DNA of 64,000 nt from Bog-756 sp963725275 (GCA_963725275.1 CAVRXS010000005.1:682001-746000), one strand, 5' to 3'. Shown: positions 53,602 to 62,239, numbered from the stretch's first letter. Numbers and translations are program-made. The notes: a model not told the origin generated them from the letters alone.

Positions 53602-55593
53602 TCAGACCGCCACGAGGCGACGGATGGCTGCAGCGATGTCGTCGCGATCGGGGAGCCAGGCCCGTTCGAGGTCGGGCGCATAGGGCGGGGGAGTGGCCGC
53701 GGCCCCGACCCGTTCGATGGGCGCGTCGAGGTCCCAGAACGCCTCCCGGGCCACCGTGGCTGCGATCTCGGCGCCGATGCCGAAGGGGACGACCGCTTCG
53801 TGCGCGATGAGGAGCCGGCTCGTCCTGTGCACCGAATCGAGGACCGGCACGATGTCGAGCGGAACGACGGTCCGGAGGTCGATGACCTCGACGGAGATCC
53901 CCTCCCCGGCGACCCGCTCTGCCGCCGCCACCGCCTCGTGGACCATCCGTGAGATCGACACGACGGTGACGTCGGATCCGCCACGGACGATCGCAGAGCT
54001 GCCGATCGGAAGCAGGTGGTCGGGCGGGGGCTGTGGCCCCTTCATGCCGTAGAGCAGCCTGTTTTCGATGAAGACGACGGGATTGGGGTCCTGGATCGCG
54101 GAACGGAGCAGGCCATAGGTGTCGGCCGGCGTCGACGGCATCACGACGCTCAGCCCGGGGATGTGCGCGAGCAGCGCCTCGAGGCTCTGTGAGTGCTGGC
54201 TGCCCGAGGATCGGCCGGCGCCGAACTGGGTCCGGACGGTCAGCGCCATCTCGGCGGCCCCACCGGTCATGAACGGCAGCTTGGCGGCCTGGTTGAGAAG
54301 CTGGTCGAAACAGACGCCGATGAAGTCGAGATACATGAGCTCGACCACCGGCCGCATCCCGGCCATCGCCGCGCCAACCCCCAACCCGATGATGGCCGTC
54401 TCGGAGATCGGCGCGTCGCGCACGCGGTCCCCGAACTGATCACGCAGTCCCTTGGTGAGCCCGAAGACATTCCCGCCCGCTCCGACGTCGATGCCGGCCA
54501 CGAACACGCGGTCGTCCCCGTCGAGCTCCGCTTCGAGTGCCGTACGGACCGCGTCCATGGTGCGGAACACCGGCGCATCGTCACCTGGCGGAGGCGGCTC
54601 CGCGCGCTCGGGTCTCGCCCGTACGACGAAATGGGTCAGCGTGGTCGGATCCGGGGCGGGGAGCCGGCGGGCGGTCTCGACTGCACCGTCGAGCTGCTCG
54701 GCGATGGACGCTCCGAGCGCCTTCATCTCCTCGTCACCGACGCCCGCTCGCCGGAGGAGCCGCTCGTGCGCGAGGAGCGGGTCGCGCGCCTCCCAGGCGC
54801 GGACCTCCTCCGGTGACCGGTAGCGCTGTGGATCACCTTCGTAGTGGCCGTGCCAGCGGTAGGTCTCCGCCTCCACGACGACCGGACCGCCTCCGGTCCG
54901 GACGGAGAGGACGACGTCCTCCATGACGGCCGCCGTTGCGGCGACGTCGTTGCCGTCGACAGCGACATAGTCGATGCCGTAGCCCGTGGCCCGTCGTTCG
55001 AGTGGCGCCCCGTGCTGGCTCGAGACGTGCGAGAACTCGGCGTAGCCGTTGTTCTCGCAGAAGAAGACCACCGGCAGCTGCCAGACGGCAGCCAGGTTCA
55101 CTGCCTCGTGGAACCCGCCCTGCGCCGGTGCGCCATCGCCGAAGAAGGCCACCGCGACGCCGCCATCATCCCGGAGCTGCGCTGCTGTCGCCGCTCCGAC
55201 CGCGATCGGCAGGCCTGCCGCCACGATCCCGTTTGCACCGAAGATCCCGAGCGTCGGGTCCGCGATGTGCATCGAGCCGCCGCGGCCTCGATTGGTGCCC
55301 TGGTCCTTGCCGATGAGCTCGGCGAACATCCCGAGCGGATCGAGACCCTTGGCCAGGCAGTGGCCGTGGCCGCGGTGGGTGGAGGTGATGACGTCTTCCG
55401 TGCGCAGCGGCCAGCACGCTCCCACGGCAGCCGCCTCCTGCCCGATCGAGAGGTGCACGAAGCCGGGGACCTCGCCGTCCCGGTAGAGCGTGGCCACCCG
55501 CTGCTCGAACCCGCGGATGAGCAGCATCTGGCGGTGCATCTCGGTGAGGTCTGCGAGCGAGAATCCGGACGCCGATGGTCGACTGGCAGCCAC
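53602..55593 (-). CDS. 2-oxoacid dehydrogenase E1, alpha and beta subunits fused
   Basis: 663 residues from GTG 55593. Residues 1-330 are the E1 alpha (GFVHLSIGQEAAAVG, STHRGHGH, TPP motif FFGDGAPAQGGFHEAVNLAA then VWQLPVVFFCENN). Residues 350-663 are the transketolase-like E1 beta (IGLGVGAAMAGMRPVVELMY, QFGAGRSSGSQHSQS, DLRTVVPLDIVPVL). The two halves are separate genes in most acetoin and branched-chain complexes. No E2 or E3 gene is present nearby. It may oxidise a 2-oxo intermediate of the pathway. Operator site 4 is at its 5' end. Confidence 0.88.
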   Translation of the reverse strand: MAASRPSASGFSLADLTEMHRQMLLIRGFEQRVATLYRDGEVPGFVHLSIGQEAAAVGACWPLRTEDVITSTHRGHGHCLAKGLDPLGMFAELIGKDQGTNRGRGGSMHIADPTLGIFGANGIVAAGLPIAVGAATAAQLRDDGGVAVAFFGDGAPAQGGFHEAVNLAAVWQLPVVFFCENNGYAEFSHVSSQHGAPLERRATGYGIDYVAVDGNDVAATAAVMEDVVLSVRTGGGPVVVEAETYRWHGHYEGDPQRYRSPEEVRAWEARDPLLAHERLLRRAGVGDEEMKALGASIAEQLDGAVETARRLPAPDPTTLTHFVVRARPERAEPPPPGDDAPVFRTMDAVRTALEAELDGDDRVFVAGIDVGAGGNVFGLTKGLRDQFGDRVRDAPISETAIIGLGVGAAMAGMRPVVELMYLDFIGVCFDQLLNQAAKLPFMTGGAAEMALTVRTQFGAGRSSGSQHSQSLEALLAHIPGLSVVMPSTPADTYGLLRSAIQDPNPVVFIENRLLYGMKGPQPPPDHLLPIGSSAIVRGGSDVTVVSISRMVHEAVAAAERVAGEGISVEVIDLRTVVPLDIVPVLDSVHRTSRLLIAHEAVVPFGIGAEIAATVAREAFWDLDAPIERVGAAATPPPYAPDLERAWLPDRDDIAAAIRRLVAV

Positions 55594-55600
55594 CGTTGTA

Positions 55601-55617
55601 GTGTACTGGTCGGTACA
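55601..55617. promoter_or_regulatory. Cluster B operator, site 4
   Basis: GTGTACTGGTCGGTACA, with outer arms TGTAC/GTACA. It lies just before the E1 start (55593, leftward) and upstream of the rightward small ORF and SDR. It shares ACTGGTCGGTACA exactly with site 5. Confidence 0.65.
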
Positions 55618-55632
55618 ATGAGGCGGAGAGCG

Positions 55633-55710
55633 ATGACCGTTCCGATCGACACCCCCGGGCAGGTCGTCGGCACCCCTCCGACCGTCGGCCGCGGAACCGT
55701 GTTCGGATGA
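55633..55710 (+). CDS. Very small ORF before the SDR, possible remnant or leader
   Basis: GGCGGAGAG precedes ATG 55633; the frame encodes 25 residues (MTVPIDTPGQVVGTPPTVGR then GTVFG) and its stop overlaps the SDR start as ATGA. It could be a translated leader that couples to the SDR. It could also be another deletion leftover, as seen at 44189 and 51438. No homologue is recognised. Confidence 0.3.
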   Translation: MTVPIDTPGQVVGTPPTVGRGTVFG

Positions 55711-56453
55711 CCGCATCACCTCGGGTCGTCGTGATCACCGGAGCAGGCGGTGCGCTCGGCGCGGCGCTCTCACAGCAGCTCGCAGGCGAGCCCGCCACTG
55801 CGCTCGTGTTGAGCGATGTGAGTGCATCTTCGCTCGAGGCGACCGTTGCCGGTCTCCCTCGAACCGAGGGGATGATCGAGACGGCACTCGCCGACGTGAG
55901 CGACGTCACCCAGGTCGAGTCCGTGATCGCGAGGGCGGTCGAGCGCTTCGGACACGTCGACGTGCTCATCAGCAATGCCGGGGTGCTCTCACCCAACGGG
56001 CGGATCCACAATCTCGCGACCGAGGACTGGGAGCGCGCCTTCCGGGTCAATCTCCTGGGTGCCGTCAACGGTATCCGTGCCGCGGTGGCCGTGATGCGCC
56101 CGCAGCGGTCCGGCTCGATCGTGCTCACGGCGTCCGTTTCCGGCATCACTGCGTGGTCCCACGCAGCACCGTACTGCGCGACGAAGGCCGCGGTGATCCA
56201 ACTCGCCAAGGTTGCCGCGATCGAGTATGCCCGTGACGGGATCCGCGTGAACTGCGTCTGCCCGGGCACGTTCCGGTCGTCGATCCACGACGATCTTCCG
56301 CCTGACGCGCTCGACGCCATCGCGGCGCGCCATCCCCTCGGGCTCGGATCGGCCAGTGACGTCGTGGGCGCGTACTCCTACCTCGCGAGCGATGCATCGC
56401 GCTGGACGACCGGATCGGCAATCGTCGTCGACGGCGGCTATTCGGCTCCCTGA
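55707..56453 (+). CDS. SDR oxidoreductase
   Basis: 248 residues. Cofactor motif ITGAGGALGAAL, ISNAGVL, catalytic TASVSGI and YCATKAA, then VNCVCPGTF and the C-terminal GSAIVVDGGYSAP. It is an NAD(P)H-dependent alcohol/ketone enzyme of unknown substrate, controlled by operator site 4 and convergent with the TetR gene. Confidence 0.9.
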   Translation: MTASPRVVVITGAGGALGAALSQQLAGEPATALVLSDVSASSLEATVAGLPRTEGMIETALADVSDVTQVESVIARAVERFGHVDVLISNAGVLSPNGRIHNLATEDWERAFRVNLLGAVNGIRAAVAVMRPQRSGSIVLTASVSGITAWSHAAPYCATKAAVIQLAKVAAIEYARDGIRVNCVCPGTFRSSIHDDLPPDALDAIAARHPLGLGSASDVVGAYSYLASDASRWTTGSAIVVDGGYSAP

Positions 56454-56459
56454 GAGGGG

Positions 56460-57089
56460 TTAGGTGCGCTCTCCGGCCGTGCTGGCAATCCCATGCATGA
56501 AGATCTCTGCGAACGGCTTGGCTACATCGCGAGCGGACAACCGCCCGCCCGCTTTGAGCCAGAGGTAGGTGTAGTTGTGCATCCCGAACCACGCCATGGC
56601 GGTCAGTCTCGGCTGCACCTCACGGAAGTCTCCGGTGTCGACACCCGCCTGGATGACCGCCTCGACCCGTCGCTCGTACTCCCTGCGACGTCCCCGGAAC
56701 CGCTCAGCGCGCTCGCCGGTGAGTGCCGGGAACTCGTGGAGGAAGACCCAGACATGATCCGGATAGCGGTGGATCACGTCGAGCAGCTCGTCACCGAGCA
56801 TGGCCAGCTGCTCGGACGGCGAACCGCCCGCCTCGGCGACGCGCTCGGCGCCGACCATCACTTCGTCCATCACCCTGTCGTGGATCGCGGCGAGGAGCTC
56901 CTCTTTGGAGCCTATGTAGTGATAGAGCGCGCCTTTGCCGAGATCGTTGGCGGTACAGAGCTCGGTGATGCCGGTGGCATGGTATCCCCGCTGGGCGAAG
57001 ACGCGCGCGGACGTGTCGATGATCGCCTCGGTGCGCGCGTACCGCTTGGCGCTCCGTCGGGAATCGTCGGTCGTCACCGCTTCGGACAT
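56460..57089 (-). CDS. TetR-family regulator, likely master of cluster B
   Basis: 209 residues from ATG 57089 with GGGAG seven bases upstream. The HTH is FAQRGYHATGITELCTANDL followed by GKGALYHYIGSKEELL, in the KstR/AcrR style of actinobacterial catabolic repressors. The C-terminal domain is helical with MAWFGMHNYTYLWLK, a probable ligand pocket. Operator site 5 lies about 48 bases upstream in the gap shared with the acyl-CoA synthetase. The position makes it the best candidate to bind all five sites; this is inference. Confidence 0.9.
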   Translation of the reverse strand: MSEAVTTDDSRRSAKRYARTEAIIDTSARVFAQRGYHATGITELCTANDLGKGALYHYIGSKEELLAAIHDRVMDEVMVGAERVAEAGGSPSEQLAMLGDELLDVIHRYPDHVWVFLHEFPALTGERAERFRGRRREYERRVEAVIQAGVDTGDFREVQPRLTAMAWFGMHNYTYLWLKAGGRLSARDVAKPFAEIFMHGIASTAGERT

Positions 57090-57136
57090 CGTCAGCTCCC
57101 TATGGGCGTCGGCGCGCTCGAGGTCGGGATTAGTAG

Positions 57137-57153
57137 AATGACTGGTCGGTACA
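57137..57153. promoter_or_regulatory. Cluster B operator, site 5
   Basis: AATGACTGGTCGGTACA in the gap between the TetR gene (leftward) and the acyl-CoA synthetase (rightward), preceded by TAGAAT, a plausible -10 element for the rightward gene. Confidence 0.65.
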
Positions 57154-57289
57154 AGTCTTTCACGGTTCCGGAGGGAAGTCTGGGTGGTCAAGCGAACGCC
57201 GTTCGGTGGAGTCCAGAGGAGTCTCCCGAGCGCCGAGGTCCAGCCGAGGCAGTCGTCGCCCCGGGTGCCGACGCCATGAGGGCCCGGCG

Positions 57290-58849
57290 GTGACGCCCGC
57301 AGCTGCGATGCAGGCGGACATGAACTGGTTTGCCGTCCTCGCCCACCACGCCAACCGGACGCCTGACAGGGCGATCACGGTGTTCGAGGGCCACGCGACC
57401 ACATATGGGGAGATGGCCGCTCGGGCGGCTGCGCTGGCAGGCGGTCTCAGCGAACGCGGGGTCGGGCGTGGCGACGTTGTGGGGCTCCTCGCCTACAACT
57501 GCCCCGAGTTCCTCGAGACGGTGTTCGCCGCCAATTACCTCGGGGCGATCGCGATGCCGATCAACTGGCGGCTCGCGGCGCCCGAGGTGCGCTACATCCT
57601 CGAGCACTCCGACGCCGGCGTGTTGGTGTGCGACGGACTGCTCACCGGTCTTGCCGGCGAAGCGACGAAGGGTATCGAAGGCAGGCTCGTGCGTGCGTGC
57701 GTGGGTCCGGCTGCCCCTGACGGATGGACCACACTCGACGATCTGGCCGCCATCCCGACCAACCTGGCAGCGGTCTCGACGGCGGCCGACGACGTCCACC
57801 GTCTCATGTACACATCGGGCACCACAGGACGCCCGAAGGGCGTCATGATCACCCATGCCAACCTGGCATGGAAAAACCTCGCGCACCTCATCGAGTTCGG
57901 CTTCACGAGCGCCGATCTCGGGCTCGCGTGCGGCCCCCTCTACCACGTCGGTGCCCTCGACCTCACCACTACGTCACTCATCGCCGCGGGCGCGACGACG
58001 ATCATCCATCGGTCGTTCGAAGCAGCTGACGTCGTAGAGGAGCTCGAACGATCGCGGGTGACCACCCTATGGCTGGCTCCGGCCATGGTGAATGCGATCA
58101 TGGCGCTTCCAGACATCGGGGAGCGCGATCTGTCGTCGGTTCGGCTGATCATCAACGGTGGCGAAAAGATGCCGATCCCCCTCATCGAGCGGATCCAGCG
58201 CACCTTTCCCTCGGCCTGGTTCGCCGATGCGTACGGCCTGACCGAGACGGTGTCGGGAGACACCTTTCTCGACCGGGACAGCATCGTGAAGAAGCTCGGC
58301 AGCGTGGGCCGTCCGTGCCTCCATCTCGACCTCGACATTTGGGACGAGCGGGGGAGGTCGGTGCCTGCGGGCGAGCCCGGTGAGATCGTCATGCGTGGCC
58401 CGAAGGTCTTCAAGGGCTATTGGCGGGACCCCGATGCGACCACCGCCGCCTTCGCAGGAGGCTGGTTCCACACCGGGGACATCGGCGTCAGAGACGATGA
58501 CGGCTACCTCTACATCGTCGATCGTCTCAAGGACATGATCGTGTCGGGGGGTGAGAACATTGCGAGCTCGGAGATAGAGCGGGTGCTCTACGAGCACGAC
58601 TCGGTGCTCGAAGCAGCTGTCGTCGGATGCCCCGACGACCGGTGGGGTGAGGTCCCGGTTGCGTTCGTCGTCTTGCGCAACGAGACAGCCGCGACGGCGG
58701 ATGCACTCCTCGATCACTGTCGGGTCCAACTCGCGCGTTACAAGGTCCCCAAGGAGATCATCTTTCTCGAAGCCGTGCCGCGGAACCCGTCCGGCAAGGT
58801 CCTCAAGCGCGAGCTCCGGGATCGACTGAGCGGACCGGTGGTGGGCTGA
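57290..58849 (+). CDS. Acyl-CoA synthetase (FadD-like, AMP-forming)
   Basis: 519 residues from GTG 57290 (GAGGG upstream); ATG 57308 and 57320 are alternatives. The P-loop is MYTSGTTGRPKGV, the A5 motif DAYGLTET, A7 YLYIVDRLKDMIVSGG with the conserved D and R, and A10 PRNPSGKVLKRELR with the catalytic Lys. It activates a carboxylic acid to its CoA ester, the entry point for the acyl-CoA dehydrogenase and SDRs of this cluster. It is regulated with the TetR gene by operator site 5. Confidence 0.93.
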   Translation: MTPAAAMQADMNWFAVLAHHANRTPDRAITVFEGHATTYGEMAARAAALAGGLSERGVGRGDVVGLLAYNCPEFLETVFAANYLGAIAMPINWRLAAPEVRYILEHSDAGVLVCDGLLTGLAGEATKGIEGRLVRACVGPAAPDGWTTLDDLAAIPTNLAAVSTAADDVHRLMYTSGTTGRPKGVMITHANLAWKNLAHLIEFGFTSADLGLACGPLYHVGALDLTTTSLIAAGATTIIHRSFEAADVVEELERSRVTTLWLAPAMVNAIMALPDIGERDLSSVRLIINGGEKMPIPLIERIQRTFPSAWFADAYGLTETVSGDTFLDRDSIVKKLGSVGRPCLHLDLDIWDERGRSVPAGEPGEIVMRGPKVFKGYWRDPDATTAAFAGGWFHTGDIGVRDDDGYLYIVDRLKDMIVSGGENIASSEIERVLYEHDSVLEAAVVGCPDDRWGEVPVAFVVLRNETAATADALLDHCRVQLARYKVPKEIIFLEAVPRNPSGKVLKRELRDRLSGPVVG

Positions 58850-58952
58850 ACGTTCGAGCGGGGGCGGCACGCTCCCCGGTGGTGAGCCGGCGTTACACTC
58901 CCTCGCATCCGGACGGACCGAACGTCGAACCAAGACAGACAGAAGGAGCAAC

Positions 58953-59273
58953 GTGATCTTCATCGTCGTCAGGCAGCCGGTTCGCCCTGAATATGCAGAC
59001 GACTGGGTCGAGTTGGTCGACGATTTCACGACCGCCAGCCGGGGCGAACCGGGGAACATCTGCTTCGAATGGTACCGAAGCGTCGAGGATCCGAACGTCT
59101 ACGTTCTCGTGGAAGCCTTCCGGGATGCAGCAGCAGGAGAAGCACACGTCCAGTCCGAGCACTTCAAGGTCGCCAGTGCTCAGCTCCGGAAGTGGCTTGC
59201 CGAGGTTCCGGAGATCGTGCATGTCGAGGCTCCCGGTGACGGTTGGTCGCGCATGGGTGAGGCTCCGACCTAG
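58953..59273 (+). CDS. ABM-domain protein, paralogue of 50910
   Basis: 106 residues with GAAGGAG upstream. IFIVVRQPVRPEYADDWVEL then VDDFTTASRGEPGNICFEWY, EAFRDAAAGEAHVQSEHFKV and VPEIVHVEAPGDGWSRMGE align nearly end to end with the protein at 50910. It follows the synthetase by about 100 bases in the same direction and may belong to its operon. A quinol-oxygenase or stress role is possible but unproven. Confidence 0.83.
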   Translation: MIFIVVRQPVRPEYADDWVELVDDFTTASRGEPGNICFEWYRSVEDPNVYVLVEAFRDAAAGEAHVQSEHFKVASAQLRKWLAEVPEIVHVEAPGDGWSRMGEAPT

Positions 59274-59524
59274 GGAGACGGATCCGCCGCCGGCTCGCAG
59301 GAATCCCCGCACGATCCCTCACCCTCATCCTCATCCTGATCCGACCGAGGAGAACGCGTGTCATTTCCTCGTGTCATCGATGTGAACTCCGTCGACATTT
59401 GCCCGTGTGCGTGATACAAGAGATCCGCGGGTAGTTGGGGAGGTGGCGCCTCTTCGAATGGAGGGGCAGGGTGGCGCCTTCGCAACGATCTGGCGTTCGC
59501 CCCGCTCAATCCAGGAGGTCGTAC

Positions 59525-60370
59525 ATGTCCCGTGTATCTCGATTCCCCTTCGTAAAGATGGCCCTTGCCGTGGTTCTGGTCGCGTTGAGCATCGGTGGCA
59601 CGGTGTTCGCGCTCCAGGGGACCTCTGGCGCGACAACGACCTACCCACCGGTCGATCATCAGCTCTGTTACACCGCGTCGGCAACCGGCTTCAAGCCTCC
59701 CCCAGCGGGGAGCGTGCGTGTCATCGACCAGTTCGCGGCTAACGGCTTCGTGCCGAAGATCGGCCCACTGTCCCTCAACTGCAATCCCGTTCAGAAGACG
59801 ATAACGCTGGCCACCGGTGGCAAGAAGACCACCATCATCACCAATCCCAATGCGCATCTTGCATGTTTCTCGATCACGGCACCTCCCCAGCCCGCCCACG
59901 TCGTGATGGTGACCAACCAGTTCGGTAGCGGGACGCTCAATGTGGGCCAGCCAAAGCTCCTGTGCCTGCCCACATGGAAGAGCCTGACCGGGCCCCCCAA
60001 AGAGCCGACCAACCAGCCGCCAGGTCTCAATCACTTCACCTGCTACGCGGTGAGCTACGTGCCGGGCACTCCTCCGTACAAGGTCCCGGGGGCCGTGTCC
60101 TTGAAGGACGAATTCGCGCCGGCGGCGGTCAACGTCGCGGTGGGGGCACCTCAGCTCCTCTGTCTGCCTACTCAGAAGCTCGTCACGATCGGGACGCTGA
60201 CGAAGAACTACCCGATCATCAACCCGATCAAGCACCTGCTGTGCTTCATGGTGAGCAAGACACCCATCCGGACACCGGTCTTCGACCTCAACCAGTTCGG
60301 CCACGGTACGGTGAGCATCCAGGCATCGAAGTACCTCTGCCTGCCATCGCTCAAGAAGGTCCTGAAGTAG
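59525..60370 (+). CDS. Secreted repeat protein (DUF7450-like)
   Basis: 281 residues. GGAGG lies seven bases before ATG 59525. A Sec signal peptide (MSRVSRFPFVKMALAVVLVA then LSIGG) is followed by three internal repeats of about 80 residues, each with a pattern like H-x-L-C-Y or H-x-x-C-F ... DQF/NQFG ... LLCLP..K (near CYTASATGF, CYAVSYVPG and CFMVSKTPI). The Cys are regularly spaced, consistent with disulfide-stabilised domains outside the cell. The function is unknown. A strong hairpin follows the stop. Confidence 0.72.
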   Translation: MSRVSRFPFVKMALAVVLVALSIGGTVFALQGTSGATTTYPPVDHQLCYTASATGFKPPPAGSVRVIDQFAANGFVPKIGPLSLNCNPVQKTITLATGGKKTTIITNPNAHLACFSITAPPQPAHVVMVTNQFGSGTLNVGQPKLLCLPTWKSLTGPPKEPTNQPPGLNHFTCYAVSYVPGTPPYKVPGAVSLKDEFAPAAVNVAVGAPQLLCLPTQKLVTIGTLTKNYPIINPIKHLLCFMVSKTPIRTPVFDLNQFGHGTVSIQASKYLCLPSLKKVLK

Positions 60371-60402
60371 CCGAGGCCTGACGTCTGCTCGGTAGCCGGG
60401 TC

Positions 60403-60438
60403 GGGTCGCCCCACACCATCTGTGTGTTGGGGCGACCC
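60403..60438 (+). terminator. Strong hairpin after the secreted repeat protein
   Basis: GGGTCGCCCCA (60403-60413) pairs with the complementary TGGGGCGACCC (60428-60438), and CACAC/GTGTG extends the stem with a slight offset. It begins 33 bases after the stop. No T-run follows, as is common for high-GC actinobacterial hairpins, so terminator activity is likely but not certain. Confidence 0.65.
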
Positions 60439-60461
60439 GCTGGGCCGGTGCCTCGGGTACC

Positions 60462-61340
60462 GTGGACCTCAGGGACGCGCTGGACTCGTCGAGGCTACGG
60501 TTCGAGGGCGTCCCGTGGGAGGCAGGTCCGGATGTGAGAGCCGACGAACGTCAGTTGGCAGTCGCCGTCGAGACGCATGAAGCGAGGGTCCTGGCTTCGT
60601 GCTTCGATGCAGCCGCAGCCGAGCCCGGCAATCCGTTGGGCGCTGTCGTCGATCGCTCGGTCACGCCGCCGCTCGCGTTGGCGCAGGCGACCGACTCCGA
60701 CGAGATCAACCGAATCGTTGGCCTGGGGGTCACGTCGCCTGCCTCCCGCGAGACCGTTTCGACGGTCATTGCCTTTTTCGAGTCCTACCGTCAGTCAACG
60801 TTCCGCATCGAACTGTCACCGGTGGCTCGCCCGCCAGAACTCGCGGAGGAGCTCGAGATGCTCGGGCTCCGGCTTCTCGATCGGGCCATCACCAAGAAGG
60901 TGCGTTCCACGGTCGATGTTCCGCCGCCCGCAACCGACGTCGAAGTCCGCATGCTCGGCCGCGAGGACCGTGATGCGGTCGCCGAGCTGAATCTCGTGGC
61001 TTGGGGAGCGTGGGAGACCTCAGACTCGTTGAGGACGTGGTTTGGCTCCACTGTCGGAGCACCGACCTTTCGTCACTACGGCGCCTTCGACGGCGACCGT
61101 CTCGTTTCGGTCCAGGCGCTCGCCGTCACAGATGGGATCGGCTGGACCGGGTTTGCCGCCACGCATCCGCGCTACCGGGGTCACAGGTTGAGTCGAGCTG
61201 TCAGCCACCTCGCCCTCAGGGATGCGCGAGAACTCGGCTGCCGAATCGTGCACTCCGAATTGGACACACGATACCAACTGTCGAGAGAGCGATCGTGGGA
61301 GACGCTCTACGTGCGCACCTTGTATTCGCCGGTCCCGTAG
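60462..61340 (+). CDS. GNAT-family acetyltransferase-like protein
   Basis: 292 residues from GTG 60462. Two GNAT-like halves: the first is degenerate, the second has the acetyl-CoA loop HPRYRGHRLSRAVSHLAL, corresponding to the V-x-x-x-x-R-G-x-G/A pattern, and a final strand YVRTLYSP. The arginine and glycine loop is partly retained (YRGHRLSRA). The substrate is unknown. No clear ribosome site. Confidence 0.65.
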   Translation: MDLRDALDSSRLRFEGVPWEAGPDVRADERQLAVAVETHEARVLASCFDAAAAEPGNPLGAVVDRSVTPPLALAQATDSDEINRIVGLGVTSPASRETVSTVIAFFESYRQSTFRIELSPVARPPELAEELEMLGLRLLDRAITKKVRSTVDVPPPATDVEVRMLGREDRDAVAELNLVAWGAWETSDSLRTWFGSTVGAPTFRHYGAFDGDRLVSVQALAVTDGIGWTGFAATHPRYRGHRLSRAVSHLALRDARELGCRIVHSELDTRYQLSRERSWETLYVRTLYSPVP

Positions 61341-61394
61341 GCGGCTGGACAGTGCAGACGCCGAGCCGAATGGCCCGGGGCGATGTCTCGCCGG

Positions 61395-61955
61395 TCAGTT
61401 GTCGGCGAGAGCGACGCGGGCCAGTGCTTCGACAGAGGTGAGGGAGCCCGGACCTTGGGCAGCTACGACGGTGCGGCTTCCATTGGAATAGGCGTTCACG
61501 ATCGATCGACCACCCGTAGTCTGCCCGAACGCCCCGTCGCCGACTCCGGAGATCGCCGGCATTGCAGGCGCGCCCGGAGCGTTGCTCACCTGCCCGGCGA
61601 AGACCGCCGCTGATTGGTGCGCAAAGATCGCCACTGCGGCGTTCCCGCCTGCACCAGCCGTGTACTCGCACACGATGCCGCCGCCACGCGTCGCGGTCTG
61701 GACCGGGCCGCTGAAGGAGCCGCCGAGTGCCGCCTCCGCTTGGCTCAACGGCGGGCAGGTGGCGGTGCCGGTCGTCGAGGCCGCTGTGGTTGTCGTGGTC
61801 GGGGCTGACGTTGCGGTCGATGACGGTGTCGCGGTCGTCGAGGGCGTTGAGCTGGTGGTCGGGCTGGAACTCCCCGACCCACAGCCGGCGAGGAACACGC
61901 CGACCACCAGGGCACCTATCGCCAATGCGGTGCGCCTCTTCACATCCGCGACCAT
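61395..61955 (-). CDS. Lipoprotein with a Ser/Thr-rich linker
   Basis: 186 residues from ATG 61955; a longer in-frame start at 61979 is possible. The signal peptide (RRTALAIGALVVGVF) ends in the lipobox LAGC, followed by a low-complexity Ser/Thr/Pro/Ala linker of about 45 residues and a compact domain (CPPLSQAEAALGGSFSGPVQ ... GVGDGAFGQ). The second part resembles actinobacterial DUF3558-like lipoprotein domains. It is probably surface-exposed and of unknown function. Confidence 0.72.
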   Translation of the reverse strand: MVADVKRRTALAIGALVVGVFLAGCGSGSSSPTTSSTPSTTATPSSTATSAPTTTTTAASTTGTATCPPLSQAEAALGGSFSGPVQTATRGGGIVCEYTAGAGGNAAVAIFAHQSAAVFAGQVSNAPGAPAMPAISGVGDGAFGQTTGGRSIVNAYSNGSRTVVAAQGPGSLTSVEALARVALADN

Positions 61956-62035
61956 AGGACCTGGTCGTACCCCGGGCAACAGGTCAGCCTCTGCCTGAGA
62001 GCTTCTCGACCAGATTGCCCGTCACAGGGCCCATG

Positions 62036-62239
62036 TCACCGCTTGAACCCGAGTCCGACGGCACGCACGGCCTTGTTGATCTGACGGTTCCCCTCTCGGT
62101 AGATCGCCCGCCGGGCCTGTCTCTGTGCTGCTCCTTCGAGCCCACCGGCGAGACCCCCACGCTGATACCCGTGCTCCACGGCCTCGACGTTGCCGAGGTC
62201 GCGGGCGAACCGGTAGAGCTGCGATCGTGTCGTGCTCAT
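62036..62239 (-). CDS. Small basic conserved protein, second gene of a bicistron
   Basis: 67 residues from ATG 62239; its ATG overlaps the stop of the upstream gene by four bases. SQLYRFARDLGNVEAVEHGY then QRGGL with a basic tail (RQARRAIYREGNRQINKAVR) resembles small actinobacterial proteins that are often found near phage or integrase genes. No motif for catalysis is seen. Confidence 0.6.
   Translation of the reverse strand: MSTTRSQLYRFARDLGNVEAVEHGYQRGGLAGGLEGAAQRQARRAIYREGNRQINKAVRAVGLGFKR

Noticed and set aside
52368..53984. 538-codon minus-strand frame
   Set aside because: Antisense to the acyl-CoA dehydrogenase, whose motifs are all present on the plus strand.
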